From: Acidobacteriota bacterium
GTDB lineage: Bacteria > Acidobacteriota > Thermoanaerobaculia > Multivoradales > Multivoraceae
Length of the DNA: 64,000 nt
Direction of reading: 5' to 3'
Assembly: GCA_028875725.1 (NCBI GenBank)
Contig: JAPPCR010000015.1
Coordinates: 310,001 to 374,000 of the forward strand
In this document: piece after piece, positions 17,989 to 26,711 of the stretch
Position numbering within the stretch: the stretch's first letter is position 1
How the letters are laid out: each line of letters opens with the position of its first letter
Notes under the pieces: model-generated
Told to the model about the DNA's origin: nothing
Databases searched by the model: none
What the model saw: the letters and a program-made list of their open reading frames with translations, nothing else
Position numbers and translations under genes: made by a program

Positions 17989-20925
17989 TCAGAACTCGAC
18001 GCCCAGGGAGATCTGCACCCGCCGCGGGTCGAAGCGGTCGCGGGGTTCTCCGAAGGCGGCGTCGCGCCGGAACGGGTTGTTGTTGTAGCCCGTCTGGCGG
18101 TCGAACAGGTTGAAGAGATCGACACGCAACCGGGCACTCAGGTCGCCCGGTAGGCGGAGACCTTGCGTGTAGCCCAGGTCCAGTTGCCAGTGGCTCGGAC
18201 TGCGCCGGCTGCCGGCCTGCTCGGCGTAGCGGTTGGTCGACGAGAAGTAGGAGGGCAATCCGTAGGCGACCGAATCCCATGCCTCCCACGGCTGTCCGGA
18301 CTGGAAGAACACGAAGGCGCCGACGCTCGCCCGCCACGGCAGGTCGAGACGGCCGAACACCTTGGCGAGATGCGGCCGGTCCCCGCGCAGCGTCCCGTCC
18401 TTGTTGTCCCATAGCTGGCGGCCATAGCCGTCAGCGAGGTTGGACGAACCGATGAACAGGTTGGCGTCGTTGTTCCGGGTCGTGTTGTCCTGGTCGAAGT
18501 TGCCGGTGTAGCGGCTCCGCACGTAGGAAGCGTTCAGGTAGCCGCGTTCACCCCGCCACACCAGTTCGAGCGCGGCCTCCGAGTACTCCGTGTACGCGTC
18601 GTCGAGTTCGGCGATCACGTAGCTCGAACCGCCGATCTCCGCTCGAACGGCATCGAGACGCGGCACGTAGGGGCCGCGGACGGCGATGTGGGGCGGGGCG
18701 CTGTCGTAACCCCTGGATCCGTTCCAGGTGTCCTCCCAGAAACGTCCGCCCTCCCGCCGGCGCAGGTGAGCGCTGAGCGACAGTCCCCGCGACAACGTCC
18801 GGGTCGCGCCGAGAGTCCACTCGTCGATGCGGCGGGGCTTCATGCCGTCCTGGAACACCTTGCCGGAAGATCCCGGGTACGGCTCGTGGGAGATGATCCG
18901 GCCGCCCTCGTCGAACAGAACGCGGAGGCTGGCGCGGGTGTTTCGGTCCCAGGAGGCCGCGCGCGCCAGCGAGGTCGCCTCCGGGTGGTAGCGGGCGTAG
19001 TTGGCGAAGACCGTGCCCTCCGCCCGGTAGGACCAGGTGACGCCGAGACGCGACTGAATCATGTCCCGCCAGTCGATCGTGTACATCCGGTACTTCTCGC
19101 CCGGCGCCAGGGTGAAGCCGGACACAGTGCCCGGCGCCGCACGCAGACCCTGTCCGTAGAGGACGTCCTGGCTCAGCAGCACCCCGGCGTCGAAGGTGAA
19201 GTCGCCCGCGGTCAGGCGGTCGTGGACCTCCAGGGACGCGGTCTCCGTGAAGGAGTCGATGGGCGAGACCGCCGTGCCGTCCGGGCGCCGGAGGCTCATC
19301 TGCTGCACCGTGGCGACGTAGAAGACCGGCGTGCCGTCCTCCGCCAGGTCGACGCCGCCCGGGGCCTCGATGGCGCCCCAACCGTTCGATTCACGGCTCA
19401 ACGTCTCGCGCGCCTCGGCGGCCCGCAACCCGAAGTGGAGGTCGTGGCTGACCGCGCCCCGACCGAACCCGTGATCGAACGCCAGTTCGAAGCTCCGCCG
19501 GTAGAACGCCTGGTCGTTGATCGACGGATGCGCGCCGACGGCGCCGCCGCCGCGGCGCGCGCCGTGCTCGTCCGTGTAGCCGTAGCGTTCCACCAGGGGC
19601 CTGACCGCGGCGTTGTAGGCATCGGCGCCGTCCACGTACTCGGGGACGCTGAAGTAACCCATCCGGTCCAGATTCTCCACGTCCAGGGCGCCGTCGAGCG
19701 CCGGCTGAACGGCCAGCGCCACGTCGGGCCGGGACGAGCCCTCGAGGTCGTAGTCGCTGAACCGGAACGAAAGGGCGCCAAGGCCCGTCTGCCAGACACC
19801 ATCGACGTTCGCCACCCGCTGGTCCGCCCCGCCGCCGAGCGAGACCGAATCGGCTTCGTAGGGTCCGACCGAGACGCCGCTCTCCTCGCGCCGCGAGGTT
19901 CGGTAGCCGGCATTGAGCAGCAGGTGGTCCGACGGCGCGTGCGTCAGCCTGCCGTAGAACTCGCGCCGCGCGTTCTCGTAGTCCTTGACCGGTCCGTAGG
20001 CCGTGGCCGCGTTCGTCCGCTCCTCCGTGGGCCGGAAGGCGGAAACGAAGAAGAAGAGCCGCGACGGAACGATCGGGCCGCCGAGGGTGGCGACGGCCCG
20101 CTGGCGGTCCGTGTCGTGCCCGGCCACGGATTCCAGGTCCGTCTCGGGCTCCGCCTGGAGGCGCGGCGGCTCCACCGTGTACTCGACGCTGCCCGCGAAG
20201 GCGTTCGTGCCGGACCTCGCCGTCGAGTCCATCGTGAATCCGCCGCTGCGGTTGAAGCCCACCGCCGTGGCGCCGGCGCGCTCGAACGTCACCTGGTCGA
20301 CGTCATGACTCGAGAGCTCCGCCGACAGCGTGCCGAACATCGGCAGCGACACGTCGACGCCGTCGAAACGGTACACGTTGTCCTGACCGCTGCCGCCGCT
20401 GGCCGGTCCCCGCACGCTGTCCTGGGTCACCTGGACGCCCGGAGCGAGCCGAACGAGGCTGCGATAGTCGGGACCGAGCGGCATGTCCCGCACCGCCTCG
20501 CCGTCGATGGCGCTGGCGACGGAGGCGCGACCGCGGACGGCGATCCGCTCTCCGATGACGACCAGTTCCTCGCTGACAGCGGCGGCCGCCGCTTCGAGTT
20601 CCAGGTCCAGGGTCGTCGTCTGGCCGAGCAGCACCTGGGCCTCGACCGTTCGGCTTGCTCCCGCCCGGGTCGTGAACGTGACCCGATAGAGGCCCGGGTA
20701 GAGCCGCGGCAGCGCGTAGAGGCCGGACGCGTCGGTGACCGTCGACCTGGGCCGGGGCACGGCATCGGTCTCGGCCAGAATGCCGATGCCGTCGGGCGAG
20801 GCGGCGCCGCGCAGCGTCACCGTCCCTTCGATGCGTCCGGTCTGCTGAGCCGTCGCGGCGTCGGCGTAGAGCAGCAGCGCCGGGGTCAGGAACACCAGAC
20901 TGCCGGTCAACCGCCAGTCAGTCAT
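17989..20925 (-). CDS. Oar-like TonB-dependent receptor with N-terminal carboxypeptidase-regulatory-like domain
   Basis: 978 aa outer-membrane receptor. The signal peptide ends near ATAQQ (28). A CarboxypepD_reg-like domain (GRIEGTVTLRGA to LDLELEA) occupies about 30-115. The plug covers RSLVRLAPGVQV and a VYRFDGVDVSLP segment. A long beta barrel follows and ends in QISLGVEF with a terminal Phe, as expected for BAM recognition. No TonB box or SusD partner was recognised. The start overlaps the stop of the DUF993 gene by 8 bp. It probably imports a bulky substrate handled by the upstream enzymes (inference). Confidence 0.87.
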   Translation of the reverse strand: MTDWRLTGSLVFLTPALLLYADAATAQQTGRIEGTVTLRGAASPDGIGILAETDAVPRPRSTVTDASGLYALPRLYPGLYRVTFTTRAGASRTVEAQVLLGQTTTLDLELEAAAAAVSEELVVIGERIAVRGRASVASAIDGEAVRDMPLGPDYRSLVRLAPGVQVTQDSVRGPASGGSGQDNVYRFDGVDVSLPMFGTLSAELSSHDVDQVTFERAGATAVGFNRSGGFTMDSTARSGTNAFAGSVEYTVEPPRLQAEPETDLESVAGHDTDRQRAVATLGGPIVPSRLFFFVSAFRPTEERTNAATAYGPVKDYENARREFYGRLTHAPSDHLLLNAGYRTSRREESGVSVGPYEADSVSLGGGADQRVANVDGVWQTGLGALSFRFSDYDLEGSSRPDVALAVQPALDGALDVENLDRMGYFSVPEYVDGADAYNAAVRPLVERYGYTDEHGARRGGGAVGAHPSINDQAFYRRSFELAFDHGFGRGAVSHDLHFGLRAAEARETLSRESNGWGAIEAPGGVDLAEDGTPVFYVATVQQMSLRRPDGTAVSPIDSFTETASLEVHDRLTAGDFTFDAGVLLSQDVLYGQGLRAAPGTVSGFTLAPGEKYRMYTIDWRDMIQSRLGVTWSYRAEGTVFANYARYHPEATSLARAASWDRNTRASLRVLFDEGGRIISHEPYPGSSGKVFQDGMKPRRIDEWTLGATRTLSRGLSLSAHLRRREGGRFWEDTWNGSRGYDSAPPHIAVRGPYVPRLDAVRAEIGGSSYVIAELDDAYTEYSEAALELVWRGERGYLNASYVRSRYTGNFDQDNTTRNNDANLFIGSSNLADGYGRQLWDNKDGTLRGDRPHLAKVFGRLDLPWRASVGAFVFFQSGQPWEAWDSVAYGLPSYFSSTNRYAEQAGSRRSPSHWQLDLGYTQGLRLPGDLSARLRVDLFNLFDRQTGYNNNPFRRDAAFGEPRDRFDPRRVQISLGVEF

Positions 20926-22036
20926 CGCCCAACGTGCCCGCGCGCCGCGCGAGAGTCGCGACCCCGCGGTAGTAGGCCTCGTCCCGCGCCAGATCCTCGC
21001 GGTTGACCAGCATCGGATTGTCCTGCAGTCCGCGCAGCCAGGCGTGGTAGGCGAGTCCGGCCTTGTAGTGACGCGTCGGCGGCTGGAAGATGAACCGGGC
21101 GAGTTCTTCGGCCGGGCCCATCAGTTCGCGATAGCGCTCGACGTCCCCGTCGCCGAGCGCGCGAAGCGCCGCGGCAGCCGGCTCGGCTACCGCGTCGAAG
21201 GCGCCGAGCAGGGCGTGGCTGAAGTCGCCCAGAGCCACCGTGCGGCCCTTCAGTTCGAACGTGCCGCCGAGTCTGGAACCCCTGGCCGCCGGCTGACCTT
21301 CCAGCAACCGCGCGAAGTGGTAGTCGTCTCCCGTCAGTACGATCTGGCCGCGCATGCCGATTCGCCGCCGGAGCAGCACCTCGTACTCCTCGTCCAGAAG
21401 CGAGAGCTTGACGCCGCGCACCTTGTCGGCATGGCGGGCGAGGACCCGCTCCAGGCTGTTGCCCGGGAAGTAGCCGCGCATTGCCGGGTGGAACATCTCG
21501 CCCAGCCAGTGCAGGAACAGCGGACCTTCGAGTTGATCGATGATCGCGCCGTAAACGTTGACGTACTCCCGTTCGGAGGCGCCCGTCGCGGTGAGCCGCG
21601 GCATCGGCAACAGCACCGGGACGCCGCCCGACTCGGCGATGAACTCCGCCTGCTCCGCTACCGCGTCGATGAGTTGCGTGTTGCTGCCGATCGCATCGAA
21701 CTGGTCGCTGCCGGCCCCGGCGACGAAACCGTTGCGGAGTTCGAGCGAGGCGCAGAGCTCGATCAACCGCCGCGCGCTGGGCCAGCCGATCTCGAAGCGC
21801 TGGGCCGTGTCCATCGCTTCCGCGACGCCGAAGCCGAGCGAGTCGACCCAGCGGCGCAGACCGGCCGTCGCCTTCCAGTCGATCCAGTGTTCGATCTCGC
21901 GCGCCGAACCGGGTCGTTTCATCGAGTGGCCAGCCTGGGCGTAGCCGTCTCGAACGACGACGTGGAGCGCGGCGTAGCAGAGCCGCGGCAACGACGCTGC
22001 GGCAAGCTGGCCAGAAACTTCTGTCGCTTTGCTCAC
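20918..22036 (-). CDS. DUF993 family protein (TIM-barrel, dihydrodipicolinate-synthase-like)
   Basis: 372 aa from GTG 22036, whose codon overlaps the TGA of the upstream reductase (GTGA), hence this start. It matches DUF993 by RLCYAALHVV, GFGVAEAMDTAQR, GSDQFDAI, FLHWLGEMF, VRGVKLSLLDEE, GDFSHALLGAFD and the FIFQPPTRHYKAGL block. The family is class-I-aldolase-like and sits with sugar oxidoreductase and ABC genes in actinobacteria and others. The enzymatic reaction is not established to my knowledge. Confidence 0.75.
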   Translation of the reverse strand: MSKATEVSGQLAAASLPRLCYAALHVVVRDGYAQAGHSMKRPGSAREIEHWIDWKATAGLRRWVDSLGFGVAEAMDTAQRFEIGWPSARRLIELCASLELRNGFVAGAGSDQFDAIGSNTQLIDAVAEQAEFIAESGGVPVLLPMPRLTATGASEREYVNVYGAIIDQLEGPLFLHWLGEMFHPAMRGYFPGNSLERVLARHADKVRGVKLSLLDEEYEVLLRRRIGMRGQIVLTGDDYHFARLLEGQPAARGSRLGGTFELKGRTVALGDFSHALLGAFDAVAEPAAAALRALGDGDVERYRELMGPAEELARFIFQPPTRHYKAGLAYHAWLRGLQDNPMLVNREDLARDEAYYRGVATLARRAGTLGDD

Positions 22037-23499
22037 AACGAGGCCGCCGCCTTCTTGATGTCCCTGATCCGGTCGAACTCGGGCGTTTGCCGGTAGTGCT
22101 CGTCCAGCGGGTAGCAACCGCTGACCATGTTGTTGCGCGGTCCCGTCGTGCAGTCGCTGAAAGTACGGCAGATCGCCCTGCGCTCGAGCGGCCGCCCAGC
22201 CAGCACGTCGGCCGGCAGGCGCGGATTGGCGAGCACCATCCGCCCGAGACCGACGAAGTCGACGTGGCCCTGGTCAACCTCCGCCTCGGCGATGTGCGGC
22301 AGCCACTCCTGGAGGTAGCTGTAGCCGGTGCCCACCAGGGGAAGTCGCGGAAACGCCGCGCGCACGGTGCGCACCGCAGCAAGTTGACGTAGCACCGAGC
22401 GCAGCGGATCTTCCGGCGGCAGGTAGCTGTCCGACGCAGGATAGGTGAACGGCCTCGAGAGGTGCGGGCAGCTATAGGGCGACCCCATCGTCACGTTGAC
22501 GACCTCGACGCCGGCTTCGACCAACAGAGCGACGTAGCGGATCGCCTCGGAACAGGTCGGCTCGGGCAACCCGACATCCGTCGGGTTCAGGCCGAAGCCG
22601 AGATCGGCCGGTCTGGCGCTCTCGACTTCCGGCACGCCGACTCCGGCGCCGTCCGCGCCGAAGGGCGCCACGTCGCCGACGGAGAGCCGTACGCCGATGC
22701 CGAGGTCCGGACACGCTGAGCGCACCATCGCAATGATCTCAAGCGGCAGCCGCACCCGGTTCTCGAAAGAGCCGCCGTAGGGTCCCAGCCGCGTGTGCGC
22801 GCCCAGCAGCTCGTGCAGCAGATAGCCGTGACAGCACTTGATGTCGACGAAGTCGTAGCCCGCCCTTTCGGCACAACGTGCGGCGCGCACGTAGGCGCCG
22901 GCGATCTCCTCCAACTGTTCGTCGCTCACGAGAGGACGGTGCGCGGCTTCCCCCAGCCGCGCGTCAAGCACCGGATGGACCTGTGCCCGCAACGGCCGCG
23001 GCAACGCGGGCGGCGCATCGGGCCGCGAAAGCCGACCCGAGTGGGTCAACTGCAGGCCGACGACCGGGCGGTCGCCGCCTACTCCACTCTCCTCATGTCC
23101 CGTCAGGACTTCGCGGCGAAGCGCCTGGAGCCACGCAACGCAGTCATCCAGCCGATCGCCGTCGATGAAGAGCTGGTTCGGGTTTGCGCGCCCCTCCGGC
23201 ACCACGGCCACCGCCTCTCCGCCCCAGATCAGCTTCGCCCCGCTCAGGCCGAACCGCCGCCAACGCCTCAGCGTCAGGTCGCTCGGACTGCCGTCGCGGT
23301 TCCCGTCCCAACCCTCCATCGGATGGACCGCGAACCGGTTGCCGGCCTCGCGGCCAAACAAGGCGAGCGGCTCCGCCAGCGGCCCCTCCGGGCCGAGCAG
23401 CTCGTCGGCGCAGTCGAACGCCGGGTCGAGCCCGCGCAGGTGCTCCCGGAAGGCCGCGACGCTGCGATGGTGGCCCGGAGGCGTGTAGCGCCGGCTCAA
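22033..23499 (-). CDS. NADH:flavin oxidoreductase, Old Yellow Enzyme family
   Basis: 488 aa, TTG start overlapping the sulfatase stop (TTGA). FMN-dependent ene-reductase type barrel. RFAVHPMEGWDGN is the N-terminal FMN region. VGLQLTHSGR and FVDIKCCHGYLLHELLG are catalytic and binding blocks, and GPYGGSFENRVRLPLEI is the family signature. VDFVGLGRMVLANP is the phosphate-binding end. A Cys pair (CRTFSDC) near the C-terminus recalls the Fe-S ligands of longer family members, but only two are present, so no cluster is claimed. The gene lies between sulfatases and DUF993, suggesting joint degradation of one imported compound. Confidence 0.83.
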   Translation of the reverse strand: MSRRYTPPGHHRSVAAFREHLRGLDPAFDCADELLGPEGPLAEPLALFGREAGNRFAVHPMEGWDGNRDGSPSDLTLRRWRRFGLSGAKLIWGGEAVAVVPEGRANPNQLFIDGDRLDDCVAWLQALRREVLTGHEESGVGGDRPVVGLQLTHSGRLSRPDAPPALPRPLRAQVHPVLDARLGEAAHRPLVSDEQLEEIAGAYVRAARCAERAGYDFVDIKCCHGYLLHELLGAHTRLGPYGGSFENRVRLPLEIIAMVRSACPDLGIGVRLSVGDVAPFGADGAGVGVPEVESARPADLGFGLNPTDVGLPEPTCSEAIRYVALLVEAGVEVVNVTMGSPYSCPHLSRPFTYPASDSYLPPEDPLRSVLRQLAAVRTVRAAFPRLPLVGTGYSYLQEWLPHIAEAEVDQGHVDFVGLGRMVLANPRLPADVLAGRPLERRAICRTFSDCTTGPRNNMVSGCYPLDEHYRQTPEFDRIRDIKKAAASL

Positions 23500-25046
23500 C
23501 CCCCATCCCCAGCCTGGACCTGCGGTTGCCAGGGTTCCGGGCCGTCCGGCAGGGCACTCAGGAACTCGGCGCCGACCTGGCCATACCAGGCGTGAAGCCG
23601 AGCCCGCATCTCGGCGACCCGCTCGGGCTCTTCGCTAGCCAGGTCGTTCCGTTCGCCCTCGTCGGCTTCCAGATCATAGAGATGGACCTGGCCGTCTTCG
23701 TAGCGCTCGAGCAGCTTGTAGCGGCCGCGAGCTATCCCGCCGCCGGGAAAGCCACCCTGGTGGGAGTAGTGCGGGTAATGCCAGAACAGGTCACGCACCG
23801 CTGCTGCGGCGGCTGCCTTTTCGCCCGCCTCGCCGCCGCGCAGCACGTCGAGGAAACTCCTGCCGTCGACCTCGACATCGGCAGGCAAGTCGATGCCGGC
23901 CGCCTCGAGCAGCGTCGGGTAGAAGTCGGTGCTGATCACCGGCGACGCCACGTCGCTGCCACCGGCCGCCACGGCCGGCCAGCGGACGATCAGCGGCTCA
24001 CGGATGCCGCCCTCGTACAGCCAGCCCTTGCCGCCCCGGAGAGGCAGGTTGGATGTCGGCAACATCTCGGAGGTGGACAGGCCGCCGTTGTCCGAGAAGA
24101 AGACGACGATCGTGTTCTCGGCCAGGTCCAGAGCGTCGAGGCGGTCGAGGACTCGGCCGACGCTCGTATCCAGGCTCTCCACCATCGCCGCGTAGACGGG
24201 GTGCTTCTGCACCTCTTGCACCCGGCGCGGCTCGTCGCGAGGCCAGATCTGCTCCTCGAATCCCAGGTCGTCGGAATCGGCCGGCCCGCCCACTTCGACG
24301 CCCGCCTTCGCCGCGTACTTCGCGATCAGCTCGGCCGGCGCCTCCAGCGGCGTGTGGACGGTGTAGTACGAGAGGTAGAGCAGGAAGGGCCTGCCGTCCT
24401 CGTCCGCCGCATAGCCATCGAGCAGGTCCAGCGCCTCGTCGGTCAGCCGTTCGGTGAGGTACTCGCCTTCGGGCCCGTCCTCGAGCCGCGGGTTCGAGTA
24501 GGGCGAGAAGTAGCTACTGGGCCTCCCCCGAACGTAGCCGGCGACGTTCACGTCGAAACCCTGGGCCTCCGGCCAGAACTCCTCCGTCGGTCCCAGGTGC
24601 CATTTGCCGAGGAAGGCCGTGTTGTAGCCGCCGTCCCGCAAGGCCTCGGCGAGCGTGTACTCCTCGACCGGCATCCAGTCGTTGAGCTGCGCGGGAGCGA
24701 ACGTCTCTTCCTGGCGGCCGGAGAACCAGTTCGTGGAACCTACCCGGGTCGGGTAACGCCCCGTCATGATGCTGTACCGGGTCGGGCTGCACACCGGATT
24801 CGCGGCGTAACCGCGCAGAAAGCGAACCCCGCCCGCCGCCAAACGGTCGATGTTCGGCGTCTCGTAGAAGGTGTCGGGATTGAAGGCGCCGACGTCCATG
24901 ACGCCGAGGTCGTCGACCAGGAGGAACACGATGTTCGGCGGTTCCACGGGCAGTTCTCCGGATCCGCCGTCGTCGACCGGACCCGTGCAGGCAACGGCCA
25001 CCATCGTCGTCGCCGCCAGGTTCCAAACCCTGCCGCTGGTGCTCAC
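23496..25046 (-). CDS. Sulfatase lipoprotein (Cys-type arylsulfatase), copy 1
   Basis: 516 aa, GTG start, lipoprotein signal with lipobox VAVAC. It hydrolyses sulfate esters. The formylglycine site is Cys in NPVCSPTRYSIMTGRYP. Metal and core residues are FLLVDDLG, LGKWHLG, VFFSDNGG and GGKGWLYEGG. It is a tandem paralogue of the gene at 25092-26633, and the last 125 bp of homology is identical in DNA. Maturation needs a formylglycine-forming enzyme, and none with catalytic cysteines is seen in this window. Its stop overlaps the reductase start. Confidence 0.92.
   Translation of the reverse strand: MSTSGRVWNLAATTMVAVACTGPVDDGGSGELPVEPPNIVFLLVDDLGVMDVGAFNPDTFYETPNIDRLAAGGVRFLRGYAANPVCSPTRYSIMTGRYPTRVGSTNWFSGRQEETFAPAQLNDWMPVEEYTLAEALRDGGYNTAFLGKWHLGPTEEFWPEAQGFDVNVAGYVRGRPSSYFSPYSNPRLEDGPEGEYLTERLTDEALDLLDGYAADEDGRPFLLYLSYYTVHTPLEAPAELIAKYAAKAGVEVGGPADSDDLGFEEQIWPRDEPRRVQEVQKHPVYAAMVESLDTSVGRVLDRLDALDLAENTIVVFFSDNGGLSTSEMLPTSNLPLRGGKGWLYEGGIREPLIVRWPAVAAGGSDVASPVISTDFYPTLLEAAGIDLPADVEVDGRSFLDVLRGGEAGEKAAAAAAVRDLFWHYPHYSHQGGFPGGGIARGRYKLLERYEDGQVHLYDLEADEGERNDLASEEPERVAEMRARLHAWYGQVGAEFLSALPDGPEPWQPQVQAGDGG
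23527..23651. repeat. 125-bp perfect direct repeat, copy A
   Basis: Inside the 3' end of sulfatase copy 1. It is identical base for base to 25123-25247, while surrounding coding sequence of the two genes differs at many third positions. It reads as a recent gene-conversion or duplication tract. Confidence 0.9.
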
Positions 25047-25091
25047 CGGTCAAAGCCTACCGGCAGCATCAAACCGGGGCCGTGCCGGAAG

Positions 25092-26633
25092 TTACGGGCC
25101 GCTCGGCGATCGCACCGGTAGCTGCCAGGGTTCCGGGCCGTCCGGCAGGGCACTCAGGAACTCGGCGCCGACCTGGCCATACCAGGCGTGAAGCCGAGCC
25201 CGCATCTCGGCGACCCGCTCGGGCTCTTCGCTAGCCAGGTCGTTCCGCTCGCCGACGTCGGCCTCCAGGTCGTAGAGGTGGACCTGGCCGTCCTCGTAGC
25301 GTTCGATCAGCTTGTAGCGACCGCGTGCGATCGCCCCGCCCGGAAAGCCGCCCTGGTTGCCGTAGTGCGGGTAGTGCCAGTACAGATCCCGCTCGGAGGC
25401 TGCGGCCGCGGCGTCCTCACCCGCTTCGCCTCCACGGAGCAGGTCGAGGAAGCTCGATCCGTCGACTTCGATCTCGGGCCGAAGCTCGACACCCGCCGCT
25501 TCCAGCAGCGTCGGGTAGAAGTCCGTGCTGATGACTGGCGCCGCGGTCATGCCGCCAGCGGCCGCGACGGCCGGCCAGCGCACGATCATGGGCTCCCGGA
25601 TGCCGCCCTCGTAGAGCCAGCCCTTGCCGCCCCTTAGTGGCAGATTCGAGGTCGGCGACCCTTCCGCCGTCGACAGGCCGCCGTTGTCGGAGAAGAAGAC
25701 GACGATCGTGTTCTTGGTCAGGTCCAGCGCGTCGAGGTGGTCCAGGATGCGGCCGACGCTCGTGTCCAGGGCCTCGACCATCGCCGCGTAGACGGCGTGG
25801 TTCTGAACCTCGCGCACGCGCCGCGGTTCGTCGCGCGGCCAGATCTGCTCCTCGTGTCCAAAGTCCTCGGGGTTCGACCGCGCGCCCACCTCGACGCCGG
25901 CCTTCGCGGCGTACTTCGCGATCAGGTCCGCCGGCGCGCGCAGCGGCGTGTGTACCGTGTAGTACGAAAGGTAGATGAGGAAGGGCTTGCCTTCCTCGTC
26001 GGCCGCGTAACCATCGATCAGGTCGAGCGCCTCATCGGTCAGTCGGGAGGTGAGATGTTCACCCTCGGGACCGTCCGAAAGCGTCGGGTTCGAATAGGGC
26101 GAGAAGTAGCTCCGGGGCATGCCGCCGCGGTGGCCGCCGATGTTCACGTCGAAGCCCTGGGCCAGCGGCCAGAACTCCTCTGTCGGCCCCAGGTGCCACT
26201 TGCCGAGAAACGCGGTGTTGTAGCCGCCGTCCCGGAGCGCCTCGGCGAGCGTGTACTCCTCGAGCGGCATCCGGTCGGTGAGCGGGGCCGGCGCGAACTT
26301 CTCCTCACGGCGGCCGGCGAAGTAGTTCGTCGCACCCACCCGGGTCGGGTAGCGGCCGGTCATGATGCTGAACCGTGTCGGGCTGCACACCGGGTTCGCG
26401 GCGTAGCCTCTGGTGAAACACACACCGGCGGCCGCCAGCCGGTCGATGTTCGGCGTCTCGTAGAAGGTGTCCGGGTTGAAGGCGCCGATGTCCATGGCGC
26501 CGAGGTCGTCGACCAGCAGGAAGACGATGTTCGGCGGCTCGGCCGGCGTTTCGGCTGCACAGGCGGCAAGGCAGGCGACGCAGACCGCCGCTGCGAGGAT
26601 GCCAAGGGTTCTCCGATAGCCGTCCGGCAGCAT
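25092..26633 (-). CDS. Sulfatase lipoprotein (Cys-type arylsulfatase), copy 2
   Basis: 513 aa from ATG 26633 (a TTG lies one codon upstream). The leader has a lipobox (ACLAACAAE). The formylglycine site is Cys in NPVCSPTRFSIMTGRYP. Metal and core blocks are FLLVDDLGAMD, LGKWHLG and VFFSDNGG. It is closely similar to copy 1 along its whole length, including FSPYSNP and YWHYPHYGNQGG, so it is a tandem duplicate. Substrate preference may differ through the divergent middle (GGHRGGMPRSY versus the partner). It probably heads the minus-strand operon reaching 15765. Confidence 0.92.
   Translation of the reverse strand: MLPDGYRRTLGILAAAVCVACLAACAAETPAEPPNIVFLLVDDLGAMDIGAFNPDTFYETPNIDRLAAAGVCFTRGYAANPVCSPTRFSIMTGRYPTRVGATNYFAGRREEKFAPAPLTDRMPLEEYTLAEALRDGGYNTAFLGKWHLGPTEEFWPLAQGFDVNIGGHRGGMPRSYFSPYSNPTLSDGPEGEHLTSRLTDEALDLIDGYAADEEGKPFLIYLSYYTVHTPLRAPADLIAKYAAKAGVEVGARSNPEDFGHEEQIWPRDEPRRVREVQNHAVYAAMVEALDTSVGRILDHLDALDLTKNTIVVFFSDNGGLSTAEGSPTSNLPLRGGKGWLYEGGIREPMIVRWPAVAAAGGMTAAPVISTDFYPTLLEAAGVELRPEIEVDGSSFLDLLRGGEAGEDAAAAASERDLYWHYPHYGNQGGFPGGAIARGRYKLIERYEDGQVHLYDLEADVGERNDLASEEPERVAEMRARLHAWYGQVGAEFLSALPDGPEPWQLPVRSPSGP
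25123..25247. repeat. 125-bp perfect direct repeat, copy B
   Basis: Inside the 3' end of sulfatase copy 2, offset 1596 bp from copy A. Mismatches resume immediately on both sides. Confidence 0.9.
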
Positions 26634-26711
26634 CAACCGGCCACGCTAGCAGGCCGCGACGGTTACAATCAGAGGCCGCCTACGGGCGCTTCCGACTCTG
26701 GGAGGAACACC

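Noticed and set aside
18688..21006. Plus-strand open frame of 772 codons opposite the TonB receptor
   Set aside because: It covers a clear TonB receptor on the minus strand and shows no recognisable motif.
25737..26711. Upstream extension of the Gfo/Idh/MocA frame at 26712
   Set aside because: The extension overlaps the sulfatase antisense and lacks family similarity. The Tat leader and GGAGG site place the true start at 26712.
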